A stretch of DNA of 64,000 bases, from assembly GCA_019351895.1 (NCBI GenBank), contig JABBOH010000022.1, positions 1 to 64,000 on the forward strand, written 5' to 3'. The stretch is from Pseudomonadota bacterium (GTDB lineage Bacteria; Pseudomonadota; Alphaproteobacteria; Acetobacterales; Acetobacteraceae). The number at the start of each line of letters is the position of its first letter. The first letter of the stretch is position 1. The notes beneath the pieces were generated by a model. It was not told where the DNA came from, searched no databases, and worked only from the letters and a program-made list of their open reading frames with translations. Below, in pieces: positions 19,390-28,027 of this stretch. The position numbers and the translations under genes are program-made.

Positions 19390-21330
19390 ATGGCACTGAT
19401 GAAGACCTCGGCTCTGGCGTCAAGGGTCGTGAGCCCAGAGCCGGTGAGGATCGAGCCCGCACCCCGTTATGCCGCTTCGGCCAAGCCGTCCATGACGCAG
19501 CGCCGGTCCAGGGAGCGACAGCAGGCACGGCAGGAAAAGGCCGCCGAACGCATCGGAGCGGCGACGGAGGAACTCGCCAGCGGAGTGGCCGAAGCTTCGG
19601 CTGCCGCGGAGGAACTTCGCCGTGCCCTGGAGCAGATCGCGAGCGCGGCCGAGGAGGCGGCCGGCGCTGCGCAGCAGTCCCATACCGCCGTGCACAGCCT
19701 GGGCAGTGTTTTCGCACAGGCGCGGGACCAGGCGAGCCTCTCGCGCCAGCAAACGGCGGCCTTGCAAACCCTGCTCGCCGAGGTCGGCGTGGGGATCGAG
19801 ACCTTGGTCGCGTCCGTGCAGGACAATGCCCAGCGACAGCTTCGCTCCGTGCAGGTCGTCGGGACTCTCGAGCACCAAGCCGCAGATATAAGCGCTATAA
19901 CGGTCGCGGTGAGCGACATCGCCGAGCAGACCAATCTGCTCGCCCTCAACGCCGCGATCGAGGCGGCCCGCGCAGGTGACCATGGCCGTGGCTTCGCCGT
20001 GGTCGCGGACGAAGTGCGCGCCTTCGCCGAAACCTCCGAGAAGAGTGCGCTCGACGTGAAGGAATTGGCGGAGGCGATCGGCACTGAGGTTCGCACCATC
20101 GCCGTGAGGATCAAGCGGTGCTCCGATACAGCCCATGCCGAAGCGGAGAGCGGTCGCGCGGTCGTCAGCAGCCTCGGCGACATCCGTGGCGACATGAGCC
20201 GGATAACGGACGGGTCGCAGGCGATCCTCCTGGCAGTGACGGAATGCGAGGCCGGTGCCCGGGAGGCGCAGCGTGGCGCCGAGCAGGTGGCGCGTGCGGC
20301 GGAGGAGCAATCGGCGGCGACGCTGCAGGCTCAGCGGGCGGTGCAGCAGCAGAGCGCCTCCCTGGACCAAAGCCAGCAGACGGCTCAGGCGCTGGCGCAA
20401 CTTGCCGAGAACCTGCAAAGCGGCGGCTCCGGCAGTAGCACGGAGCAGGTCTCCTCTGCCGCCGAGGAACTGTCGGCGACGGTGCAGGAGCTTTCGGGCG
20501 CGGCGGGAGAGATTTTGAGCGCTCTCGATCAAATCAGCCGGGGCGCACAGGTGCAGGCTGCGGCGACCCAGCAATCAAGCTCAGCGATGACGCAGATCGA
20601 GCGCGCGGCCAATGCGACCCGCGCCGCCGCGGCCGAGGCGGTGGAACAGACGACGGCGCTTGCCCCCCTTCTTGCCACAAACCGGGAAGCGGTCGTGCGT
20701 CTCAACAGCAGCCTTGGCACGACCGTCGGCGAAACCCAGGCCGTCATCGAACTAGTCGCCAGCTTGGCGGTGTCGGGACGAAGGATCGAGAAGATAGTCG
20801 ACCGCATCGGCCTGCTCGCGGTGCAGACCAACATGTTGGCGGTCAGCGGCTCCGTGGAGGCGGCCCGTGAAGGCGAAAAGGGGCGCGGCTTCGCGGTGGT
20901 CTCCTCCGACATTCGGGCGCTGGCACGTGATTCCTCGGACAACGCCGACCGCATGCGGGACGTTGTCCGGTCCATACAGGACCAAATCGTTGCCGTGCGC
21001 CGTGAGTTGGAAACGATTGCCACCGCGTCTCAGGCCGAACTTGCGCGCAATCAGGCCTTGCTCGAACGGTTCGGCGCCTTGGATGCTGGTATCGCCGTCA
21101 TCCGTTCGGGCGCTGCGGGTGCTCTCGCGGGCGTCGAAACGATCGTCGCGTCCGTGCGCGAGGTGCTCTCTGGTATGACGCAGATCGCCGTGGCGGCCGA
21201 GGAAACCAGCGGTGCTGCCGCCCAGGCGGCCACCGCCGCCCGCGAGCAGGCAACCGGCGCCGAGGATTTGGCTGCCGCGATCGAGGAGATCGCCGGTCTC
21301 GCGGATGAGCTTGGGACCCCGGAGAGCTGA
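19390..21330 (+). CDS. soluble methyl-accepting chemotaxis protein with two signalling tips
   Basis: A 646-residue, almost wholly helical, Ala/Gln/Glu-rich coiled-coil protein without any transmembrane segment or sensor domain. Two receptor hairpin tips are visible: [20 protein letters not shown] followed by [15 protein letters not shown] (about 177-225), and [20 protein letters not shown] followed by [19 protein letters not shown] (about 475-520). The second tip is divergent ([12 protein letters not shown] for the usual [12 protein letters not shown]). Both would contact CheA and CheW. ATG 19390 follows GGAGAAGG. It opens an operon of at least nine genes, so it is likely the dedicated input of this pathway, sensing a cytoplasmic or relayed signal. 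Two tips in one chain is unusual; it may come from duplication and fusion. Confidence 0.9.
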   Translation: MALMKTSALASRVVSPEPVRIEPAPRYAASAKPSMTQRRSRERQQARQEKAAERIGAATEELASGVAEASAAAEELRRALEQIASAAEEAAGAAQQSHTAVHSLGSVFAQARDQASLSRQQTAALQTLLAEVGVGIETLVASVQDNAQRQLRSVQVVGTLEHQAADISAITVAVSDIAEQTNLLALNAAIEAARAGDHGRGFAVVADEVRAFAETSEKSALDVKELAEAIGTEVRTIAVRIKRCSDTAHAEAESGRAVVSSLGDIRGDMSRITDGSQAILLAVTECEAGAREAQRGAEQVARAAEEQSAATLQAQRAVQQQSASLDQSQQTAQALAQLAENLQSGGSGSSTEQVSSAAEELSATVQELSGAAGEILSALDQISRGAQVQAAATQQSSSAMTQIERAANATRAAAAEAVEQTTALAPLLATNREAVVRLNSSLGTTVGETQAVIELVASLAVSGRRIEKIVDRIGLLAVQTNMLAVSGSVEAAREGEKGRGFAVVSSDIRALARDSSDNADRMRDVVRSIQDQIVAVRRELETIATASQAELARNQALLERFGALDAGIAVIRSGAAGALAGVETIVASVREVLSGMTQIAVAAEETSGAAAQAATAAREQATGAEDLAAAIEEIAGLADELGTPES

Positions 21331-21334
21331 GGCG

Positions 21335-22774
21335 GTGACCGCCGTGGCGCCGACCCAGCCTGACGGCAGCCTCCTGACCTTCACGGTGGCTGGGCAGGCA
21401 ATGAGCATGGCGGCGTCCGAGGTCGCCGAGGTCAGTCGCGTGCCGCCGTGCACGCGCATCCCCAATGCGCCTCCAAGCCTCTGCGGTCTGGCGAATATCC
21501 GGGGACGCGCGGTGCCCGTCATCTCACTCGCGATACTTTTAGGCGAGGGCGATCAGCGTGGCGCGGCCGCATCCAGGTCAACGTCCGAGCGTCTACTGGT
21601 TCTGGCCGGCGACGCGCCCGTGGGTCTCATTGTGGACGGCGTTGCCTCTCTGGGGCACGACAGCGAGGCGCGGTGGCTCGATCCGCGCGCCTTGCTCGAC
21701 CGCGCGTTTTCCGGCTTCTGCCGCCGGGCGCCGTCCGACGTGCAGATCATGCAGGCTGGCGCCACGATGGCTGTGAATGCCGCGCGCCATCGGCTCGCGC
21801 TCGTCGAGGTGAGGCTCGGCGCGCAGGTTTACGCCTTGCCGCTGGATAAGGTCGATCGCGTGATGCGTGTTCCCGAGGCGCTCACGCAGGTGCCGCATAG
21901 CGATGGCGCGATGCTGGGCGTCCTCTCCTTAAATGACGATCTGCTGCCGGTCGTGTGCCTGGCCGTCCTGCTTGGGCTCTCGCGGCCGGACGCAGCGCAG
22001 GCTTCGGCGCGGGTCCTGGTCGTGGTCGTCGAGGGCGTACGTGTCGGTCTGATGGTCGAGCGCGTGACCGGGACCATTTCGGTCGCGGAGGACATGATCG
22101 ACGCCGTGCCGCCGCTTCTCACACGCCGAGCGGCCGAGGCGCAGATCGATGGGATTTGTCGGCTTGATGCCGGCCGGCGTCTTGTTTGCCTCCTCTCGAC
22201 CGCACGCCTGTTCGACGCGCGAACGGCGGCCCTGATCCGGTCGAACGGTCACCGGGAGTCTCCGCGCATGTCTGATACCGAAGCCTCGGCCGGCGCCCGC
22301 GAGAGCTTCGTCATCTTCCGCCTTGGGCAGGAACTCTATGGTCTGCCGATCGGGGCAGTTCGCGAGGTCGCGCGCTTTCCACAAAGTCTTGCACGAGTGC
22401 CTGATGCTCCTGATTTTGTGGCCGGAATCATGAGTTTGCGCGGCCGTGCGGTGCCGGTGATCGACACGGCCCGTCGGTTCGGCGTGGCCCAAGCCCAGGA
22501 GCGGGCACGGCGGGTGATCGTCATCTCTGTGGGAGGCGTCACCGCTGGTCTCGCGGTCGATGCAGTCTCCGAAGTGGTGAGTTTCCCAGCGGGGATGTTG
22601 CAACCAGCGCCCGAGTTGGACGCGGGGGCTTCGGTGTTCGATCGCATCGCAGTGCAGGGCGCGGACCGGATGATCCTGCTGATCTCGCCCAAGGGTGTGA
22701 TCGAAGCCGCGGAGCGTGACCTGCTGACGGCTCTTGCCCAAGCGGCGCAGGCCATAGTGCCGCCGGTCTCGTGA
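21335..22774 (+). CDS. triple-domain CheW coupling protein
   Basis: About 479 residues containing three consecutive CheW folds: about 8-150 (LLTFTVAGQAMSMAASEVAEV...LANIRGRAVPVISLA), about 165-300 (LALVEVRLGAQVYALPLDKV...GVLSLNDDLLPVVCLA) and about 312-470 (FVIFRLGQELYGLPIGAVRE...GIMSLRGRAVPVIDTA). CheW links receptors to CheA; the tandem arrangement could bridge several receptor tips, matching the two-tip receptor upstream. The GTG at 21335, preceded by GGAGAG, begins 5 nt after the receptor stop; an ATG at 21305 would overlap the receptor gene. The stop overlaps cheB by 4 nt (GTGA). Confidence 0.9.
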   Translation: MTAVAPTQPDGSLLTFTVAGQAMSMAASEVAEVSRVPPCTRIPNAPPSLCGLANIRGRAVPVISLAILLGEGDQRGAAASRSTSERLLVLAGDAPVGLIVDGVASLGHDSEARWLDPRALLDRAFSGFCRRAPSDVQIMQAGATMAVNAARHRLALVEVRLGAQVYALPLDKVDRVMRVPEALTQVPHSDGAMLGVLSLNDDLLPVVCLAVLLGLSRPDAAQASARVLVVVVEGVRVGLMVERVTGTISVAEDMIDAVPPLLTRRAAEAQIDGICRLDAGRRLVCLLSTARLFDARTAALIRSNGHRESPRMSDTEASAGARESFVIFRLGQELYGLPIGAVREVARFPQSLARVPDAPDFVAGIMSLRGRAVPVIDTARRFGVAQAQERARRVIVISVGGVTAGLAVDAVSEVVSFPAGMLQPAPELDAGASVFDRIAVQGADRMILLISPKGVIEAAERDLLTALAQAAQAIVPPVS

Positions 22775-23853
22775 TCAAGGTTCTCGTCGTCGATGATTCT
22801 GCCCTCATGCGGAAGGCGCTTGGCAACATCCTGCGCTCGGCCGGTGGCATGGAGGTGGCCTTCGCCCGGAACGGGCTGGAGGCGATCGGGCAACTGCACA
22901 GCTTCATGCCCGATGTGGTGACGCTCGACATTCATATGCCGGAGATGGACGGCCTCGCCTGTCTCGACCGGATCATGATCGAACGACCGTGCCGGGTCGT
23001 CATGGTGGCGTCACTTACCTCGGGCGGCGCCGATGTGACGCTGGAGGCCATGGCGTTGGGCGCGGTGGATTTCGTCGCAAAGCCCGAGGGCGTCATCTCC
23101 CTCGCCATCGACGTGTTCGCGCCGGTCTTCGTCGAGCGGGTGCGGGCAGCGTCGCATGCCCGCCTGCGTCCGGCAGCTCGGCTTGCGGAACGTGTGCGGC
23201 TGCGTGGCCTGACGGGGGCGCGAGCGGAGGCGTTTCCGCCCATCGAGCGGCCGCCGTCCGTCCGTCTACCTCCGCAGCCGCGGGACAGCATCGTGCTCGT
23301 CGGTACTTCCACGGGCGGACCGCCCGCATTGGACGCGCTGCTATCACCTCTGCCGGCCGACTTCCCTTGGCCCATCTTGATCGCGCAGCACATGCCGGCG
23401 GCTTTTACCGGCCCTCTTGCGCGGCGTCTCGATCGGCTCTGTGCGCTGAGCGTCGTCGAGGTCAGAGGCCCTACCGCCATGCTTCCCGGCACCGCCTACG
23501 TCGCCCGGGGCGATGCCGACATGATCGTGAGCAGCCGGCCAACTGGCCTCATCGTGACGGCCGCTCCGTCGGATCCGTCGCTCCGCTGGCATCCGAGCGT
23601 CGAACGGCTTGTGGCGACGGCATTGGCGCATATCGATCCCGCTCGTCTGATCGGTGTGCTGATGACCGGCATGGGCAATGACGGTGCGCCTGGCATGGCG
23701 CGGCTGCGCGCCCTCGGCGGTCGCACGATCGCTGAAGCCGAGGAGACGGCTGTGGTCTGGGGCATGCCCGGCGAACTGGTGCGCGCAGGAGGGGCGGAGT
23801 TGGTGGCGCCTCTGCCGGATATCGCCCATCATCTGGTGAGTTGGTCCGCGTGA
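22771..23853 (+). CDS. cheB: CheB protein-glutamate methylesterase
   Basis: A 360-residue protein with a receiver domain (VVDDS near the start, phosphoacceptor Asp53 in TLDIHMPEMDG) followed by the methylesterase domain: GTSTGGPPAL (catalytic Ser about 180), AQHMPAAFT and LMTGMGNDGA. It removes methyl groups from receptor glutamates after phosphorylation by CheA, giving adaptation together with CheR. It starts with GTG overlapping the cheW stop, a typical translationally coupled arrangement. Confidence 0.93.
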   Translation: MIKVLVVDDSALMRKALGNILRSAGGMEVAFARNGLEAIGQLHSFMPDVVTLDIHMPEMDGLACLDRIMIERPCRVVMVASLTSGGADVTLEAMALGAVDFVAKPEGVISLAIDVFAPVFVERVRAASHARLRPAARLAERVRLRGLTGARAEAFPPIERPPSVRLPPQPRDSIVLVGTSTGGPPALDALLSPLPADFPWPILIAQHMPAAFTGPLARRLDRLCALSVVEVRGPTAMLPGTAYVARGDADMIVSSRPTGLIVTAAPSDPSLRWHPSVERLVATALAHIDPARLIGVLMTGMGNDGAPGMARLRALGGRTIAEAEETAVVWGMPGELVRAGGAELVAPLPDIAHHLVSWSA

Positions 23854-24698
23854 TGCCGAGGGATCTAGCGGAGGAGCCGCTTAGCCCAGACCATCTTCGT
23901 CTGCTGTGCGCTTTCCTCTATGTGAGGACCGGCATGTCCTACGGCGAGACGAAGCGTTACTTTATCGAGCGCCGCGTGACCGATGGCATGGAGCGTGCAG
24001 GATTGCGCTCGGTACCGGCCTATCTCAGTTTGTTGCAGACCGACAACGGTGAGGCGGAGGCGCTGATCAACAGCTTCACCGTGAACGAGACGTACTTCTA
24101 TCGGGAGGAGCACCAGCTGCGCTGCCTTGGCCGCTCGATGCTGCCCGAGATCGTGGCGCGACGCGAACCGGGCGGCCTCGTTCGCATCTGGTCGGTCCCC
24201 TGCTCGACTGGCGAGGAACCGTACTCTGTGGCGATCTGGCTGCTGGAGAACTGGCCGCTGGTGGATGCCTACAACATAGAGATTCTGGCCTCCGACATCG
24301 ATACGCGGGTGCTCGCCGCCGCCTCGGTTGGCGATTACGGCGAACGGGCGCTGAGCCGTCTCTCGGCCGAAGAGCGGAACCGCTATTTCCTCCAGGAAAA
24401 AGATGGCGTGCGTCGGGTGATCCCGGATTTGCGGGAGTCTGTGCGCTTCACGCACGTCAACCTGATGGATGCGGCCGGCATGGCGGCGCATGGCCGCTTC
24501 GACATCATCTTCTGCCGCAACGTGCTGATCTATTTCGACGACGTGGCGCGGCTGAAAGCGGCGCAGAACCTTTTCGAGGCGCTCAACCCCGGCGGCTTCA
24601 TCTGTCTTGGCCACACGGAATCCATGTCGCGCATCTCGGACCGCTTCACCGTTCGGCGCTTCCCGGATGGCGTCGTCTTTCAGCGGCCGGGACCGTGA
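23853..24698 (+). CDS. cheR: CheR chemoreceptor methyltransferase
   Basis: A 281-residue SAM-dependent methyltransferase: the N-terminal helical part includes RYFIERRVTDGMERAG, the SAM motif is WSVPCSTGEEPYSVAIW, and IIFCRNVLIYFDDVARL and GHTESMSRISDRF are conserved. It methylates receptor glutamates. The ATG at 23853 shares its A with the cheB TGA (TGATG overlap); a TTG at 23841 would overlap further and is less likely. Confidence 0.93.
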   Translation: MPRDLAEEPLSPDHLRLLCAFLYVRTGMSYGETKRYFIERRVTDGMERAGLRSVPAYLSLLQTDNGEAEALINSFTVNETYFYREEHQLRCLGRSMLPEIVARREPGGLVRIWSVPCSTGEEPYSVAIWLLENWPLVDAYNIEILASDIDTRVLAAASVGDYGERALSRLSAEERNRYFLQEKDGVRRVIPDLRESVRFTHVNLMDAAGMAAHGRFDIIFCRNVLIYFDDVARLKAAQNLFEALNPGGFICLGHTESMSRISDRFTVRRFPDGVVFQRPGP

Positions 24699-26650
24699 TG
24701 GACGAGTTACTGGAACAGTTCGTCATCGAAGGACGCGAACTGGTGCAGCAGGCGGTCGATGGCCTGCTGGTGCTCGAGCGGGCTGGCTACGAGGCCGAGG
24801 CCATCGATAGCCTGTTCCGAGCGGTCCACACCCTTAAGGGGTCGGCCGGACTGTTCGATGCCGCCCCCCTCGCATCGCTATTGCATGTGGCGGAGGACGC
24901 GATCGCGGCGGCGCGGGACGGTAGGCGGGCGCCCGGACCCGAGGCGCTGGACCTGCTGGTTGATTGCTGCGGCCAGATCGAAATCTGGATCGAGGCGATG
25001 GCGGCGACGGAGCGGCTGCCAGGCGATGCCGCGGAACGGTCCCTGACATTGGTCTCCAGCCTGCAGGCGGCTATCGAGGGCGCGGCAGAGCACCCGAAGT
25101 CTGCGCCCGATCCGGCGGGCGATATGCCGGACTGGATGCGAGAGCTGCTCGCCGCCGACCGCCAGAAGCAAGCCCTGACGGCCGTTCGCTATGAACCGGC
25201 GGCCGGCTGCTTCTTCGTCGGCGACGACCCTCTGGAACTTCTTCGCTCCGTCCCATCCCTCGTCGTCGTGCGAATTGAGCGGCGCGAGCCTTGGTCCCTG
25301 GCGGATTATGACCCATTCAGCTGCAATCTCATCCTTGTGGCGCTCTCCGCTGCCCCGCCGGAGACGGTGCGGGGGTTGTTCCGGTTCGTGCCAGATCAGG
25401 CGGTGGTTCTTCCGACGCCGGCCGGGCGTAACGCCGGAGCGGCGTTACCCGAGGTGGTCAGCGCCAAGGCTCCGGGGCGCGCAACCGAAGCCCGCATCGT
25501 CCGGGTCGAGGAGGAACGGATCGACGATGTCGCCGAGCTTGTGAACGAGTTGTTCGCGGCCAAGAGCCGCCTCTCCACCACGATCGCGCGCGCGGCGACG
25601 GTTGCGCCTCACCTAGCCGATGAGATCTCGGCGAGCCAAGCCGAGTTCGACCGGCTGGTGAGCGGGATGCACCGCGCCGTGATGCGCATGCGCATGGTGC
25701 CGCTCGATCAGAGCTTCCGGAGGCTGCCTCGTCTGGTGCGGGATGTGGCGGCCCGGCTGGGGCGCGACGTGCGCTTCACGGTCGAGGGCGCGGCGATCCA
25801 GGTGGACAAGGCGACGGCGGACGCGCTTGGGGAGCCGTTGCTGCATGTGCTGCGCAATGCCGTCGACCACGGCGTAGAACCGCCGGGCGCGCGGCTCGCT
25901 GCCGGTAAGCCGCCGGAAGGTCGGATCGTCCTTCGCGCCGACCTGCAGGCCGATCAGGTCGTCGTCACCGTTACGGATGACGGCGCCGGTATCGATGCCG
26001 CGGCCCTGCGCCGCACGGCGGCGGCGCGTGGTCTGGTGAGCGCCGAGGCGCTGGCGGCGATGGACGATGACGCAGCCCGCGATCTGGTCTTCATGCCGGG
26101 TTTCTCCACGGCGTCCTCGGTGACGGAGACCTCGGGTCGCGGTGTGGGCATGGATGCGGTGCGTTCCGCGCTTCAGGCCGTCGGCGGTCGGGTGAGCATT
26201 GCCCCGGCCCCCGGATGTGGAACCGTCGTGCGGCTCGCCGTGCCGCAGTCGCTCAACCTCACGACAGTTGTTGTCGTCTCGGCGGGCGTCGAGACCTTCG
26301 GTATTCCGATCGAGGTGATCCGGGAAACTGCCCGCATCCCACGCTCCGCCATACAGTCGGTTGGAAGCGGTGCCGCCTTCGTCCTTCGTGACCGGACGAT
26401 TCCGCTACTTAGCCTCGCGGCCCTGCTGGGAGGCGCCGCGCCTGACGATCAGGGAGAGGCGAGGGTGCTGGTGGCTTTGGTGGCGGGCCAACTGGTCGGG
26501 CTGGAGGTCGAAAGCTTCGGCGCCCGCATGGATGTCGCTGTGCGGCCGTTGCATGGGCTGCTCGCCAGGCTGCCCGGCCTGCGCGGCTCGGCCTTGCTGG
26601 GCGACGGCCGTGTGCTTCTGGTGCTCAACGTTCCTGAGCTTCTGCGATGA
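24698..26650 (+). CDS. cheA: CheA chemotaxis-type histidine kinase
   Basis: A 650-residue kinase. The Hpt domain carries His44 in VHTLKGSAGLF. Residues about 145-240 form a ferredoxin-like segment that probably corresponds to P2. Dimerisation and ATPase regions follow: HRAVMRMRMVPLDQSFRRLP, the N box HVLRNAVDHGVEPPGAR, TDDGAGID, GFSTASSVTETSGRGVGMDAV and GCGTVVRLAVPQSL. The C-terminus (about 525-650) is a CheW-like regulatory domain. It should phosphorylate CheB, CheY and perhaps the downstream receiver. ATG 24698 overlaps the cheR stop by one base. Confidence 0.94.
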   Translation: MDELLEQFVIEGRELVQQAVDGLLVLERAGYEAEAIDSLFRAVHTLKGSAGLFDAAPLASLLHVAEDAIAAARDGRRAPGPEALDLLVDCCGQIEIWIEAMAATERLPGDAAERSLTLVSSLQAAIEGAAEHPKSAPDPAGDMPDWMRELLAADRQKQALTAVRYEPAAGCFFVGDDPLELLRSVPSLVVVRIERREPWSLADYDPFSCNLILVALSAAPPETVRGLFRFVPDQAVVLPTPAGRNAGAALPEVVSAKAPGRATEARIVRVEEERIDDVAELVNELFAAKSRLSTTIARAATVAPHLADEISASQAEFDRLVSGMHRAVMRMRMVPLDQSFRRLPRLVRDVAARLGRDVRFTVEGAAIQVDKATADALGEPLLHVLRNAVDHGVEPPGARLAAGKPPEGRIVLRADLQADQVVVTVTDDGAGIDAAALRRTAAARGLVSAEALAAMDDDAARDLVFMPGFSTASSVTETSGRGVGMDAVRSALQAVGGRVSIAPAPGCGTVVRLAVPQSLNLTTVVVVSAGVETFGIPIEVIRETARIPRSAIQSVGSGAAFVLRDRTIPLLSLAALLGGAAPDDQGEARVLVALVAGQLVGLEVESFGARMDVAVRPLHGLLARLPGLRGSALLGDGRVLLVLNVPELLR

Positions 26651-26979
26651 CCGTAACGCTGGCGGATGAAACGATCCGCATCAGTGGCGCTGGGCGTATC
26701 GAGGACGCGGAAACCCTCGTGGCTTTGTTACAGGCGAACAAGCGCCGGGTCGTTGACCTTGCCGAGGCGGCGGTGCTGCATACTGCCGTGGTGCAGGTGC
26801 TATTGGCGTTCCGCCCCCGTCTTGCCGGGCTACCCGAGGACCCATTCTTCAGGACGTGGCTCTTGCCGGGCTTGATCGAAGCTTCGGCCGATCCGGCAAT
26901 TGTAATGACGTCCGCCGTCGTGGCAGAAGCGGATATGCCTGACGCGCACGGGGCGGCCCCTGCAACGCCTTCGGAGTAG
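26647..26979 (+). CDS. STAS-like protein in the chemosensory operon
   Basis: A 110-residue protein whose ATG overlaps the cheA stop (ATGA). The layout (a beta-strand start TVTLADETIRISGAGRIED, then RRVVDLAEAAVLHTAVVQVLLAFRP) fits the small STAS/anti-sigma-antagonist-like proteins seen in some alternative chemosensory operons. I cannot see a clear phosphorylatable Ser at the usual DxS position; the sequence reads DLAEAAVLHT, so classical antagonist chemistry is uncertain. The fold assignment is inferred from pattern and context. Confidence 0.6.
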   Translation: MTVTLADETIRISGAGRIEDAETLVALLQANKRRVVDLAEAAVLHTAVVQVLLAFRPRLAGLPEDPFFRTWLLPGLIEASADPAIVMTSAVVAEADMPDAHGAAPATPSE

Positions 26980-26981
26980 CT

Positions 26982-27362
26982 ATGACGATCACCGTCCTTA
27001 TTGTGGATGACAGCAAGCTGGCTCGCATCGTGGCAGCCAAAGCACTGACCGGCCTACAGCCGGATTGGGCGCGGCAGGAGGCCGCCAATGCGGACGAGGC
27101 TATGGCGGTCCTCGCTGCCGGGGCAATCGATGTTGCGCTGGTCGATTACAACATGCCGGGTCGTAGTGGTCTTGATCTGGCTGCCGATATCCGGGCGATG
27201 CATCCCGGCATGCCGATCGCTGTCATCACCGCGAATGTACAGGATGAGGTGGTCATGCGGGCCAGGGCGATCGAAGCCGCCTTCGTCATCAAGCCACTGA
27301 CGCAGGAGGGGCTTCGCGGCTTCATTTCCGGCGCAGCGCTCCGTCTGCGCGCGGCTGGCTGA
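26982..27362 (+). CDS. CheY-like response regulator
   Basis: A 126-residue single receiver: IVDDSKLAR, phosphoacceptor Asp55 in ALVDYNMPGRSG, AVITAN and FVIKPLTQEGL with the conserved Lys. The Ala of the usual KPxT region and the TAN in place of TA(K/R) are mild variations. Lying between the STAS-like gene and cheC, it is the probable output of the CheA kinase, with CheC as its phosphatase. Whether it targets a flagellar motor is unknown; no flagellar genes are in the window. Confidence 0.9.
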   Translation: MTITVLIVDDSKLARIVAAKALTGLQPDWARQEAANADEAMAVLAAGAIDVALVDYNMPGRSGLDLAADIRAMHPGMPIAVITANVQDEVVMRARAIEAAFVIKPLTQEGLRGFISGAALRLRAAG

Positions 27363-27364
27363 CG

Positions 27365-28009
27365 GTGCGCACCGCCGCCAAGCTGAGCGAGCTTGAGCGC
27401 GACGCGCTCACTGAACTCGTGAACATCGGCGTGAGCCGGGCGGCAAGTTCGCTGCGCAAGATGGTCGGCCGCGAGGTTCTCCTATCAGTGCCGGCTATCG
27501 AAATCGTGAGTCAACGCGAGGCGGTGACGCTCATCGGAGAACGCGAGGAAGGGGAATTGATCGCCGTTCGCCAGGATCTGTCGGGCGCATTTACTGGGCG
27601 CGCGCTGCTGATCTTTCCGCAGGCGACCAGCCTGGAATTGGTCCGCGCCGTGGTGGGCGAGGAACTTTCCGCCGCCGAGGCCGCCGCGATGGAGGAGGAA
27701 GCGCTAGCCGAGACAGGCAATATCATCCTGAATGGCTGTCTCGGCACCATGGCCAACATGCTTCGCCAAACCCTGACCATGACGCTGCCTGAGGTGTTTC
27801 ACGGCAAGGGGGGAGGATTTTTCCTGCCTGACGGCGACCCCGAGCCGGATGGCCTTGTACTTTTCCTTTATATCAACTTCTCGGTGCTGGGTCGTGACAT
27901 CCGGGGTTACATCGCGATGTTGCTGGACATGCCCTCTCTACTGACACTCAAGCTTCTGGTTCAGCAGTTCATAGACAGCGTGATGAGCGACGATGCCGAT
28001 GCGGTCTGA
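27365..28009 (+). CDS. CheC-like CheY-P phosphatase
   Basis: A 214-residue protein with both CheC half-sites: LTELVNIGVSRAASSLRKMV...SVPAIEI and LAETGNIILNGCLGTMANML...TLPEVF. Each carries the E-x2-N pair that attacks CheY phosphate in CheC/CheX/FliY phosphatases. The start is a GTG 2 nt after the cheY stop. CheC together with CheY and without CheZ is uncommon in alphaproteobacterial motility operons, pointing to a separate chemosensory class. Confidence 0.85.
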   Translation: MRTAAKLSELERDALTELVNIGVSRAASSLRKMVGREVLLSVPAIEIVSQREAVTLIGEREEGELIAVRQDLSGAFTGRALLIFPQATSLELVRAVVGEELSAAEAAAMEEEALAETGNIILNGCLGTMANMLRQTLTMTLPEVFHGKGGGFFLPDGDPEPDGLVLFLYINFSVLGRDIRGYIAMLLDMPSLLTLKLLVQQFIDSVMSDDADAV

Positions 28010-28027
28010 GCCGCTCGCCGTAGTCTT

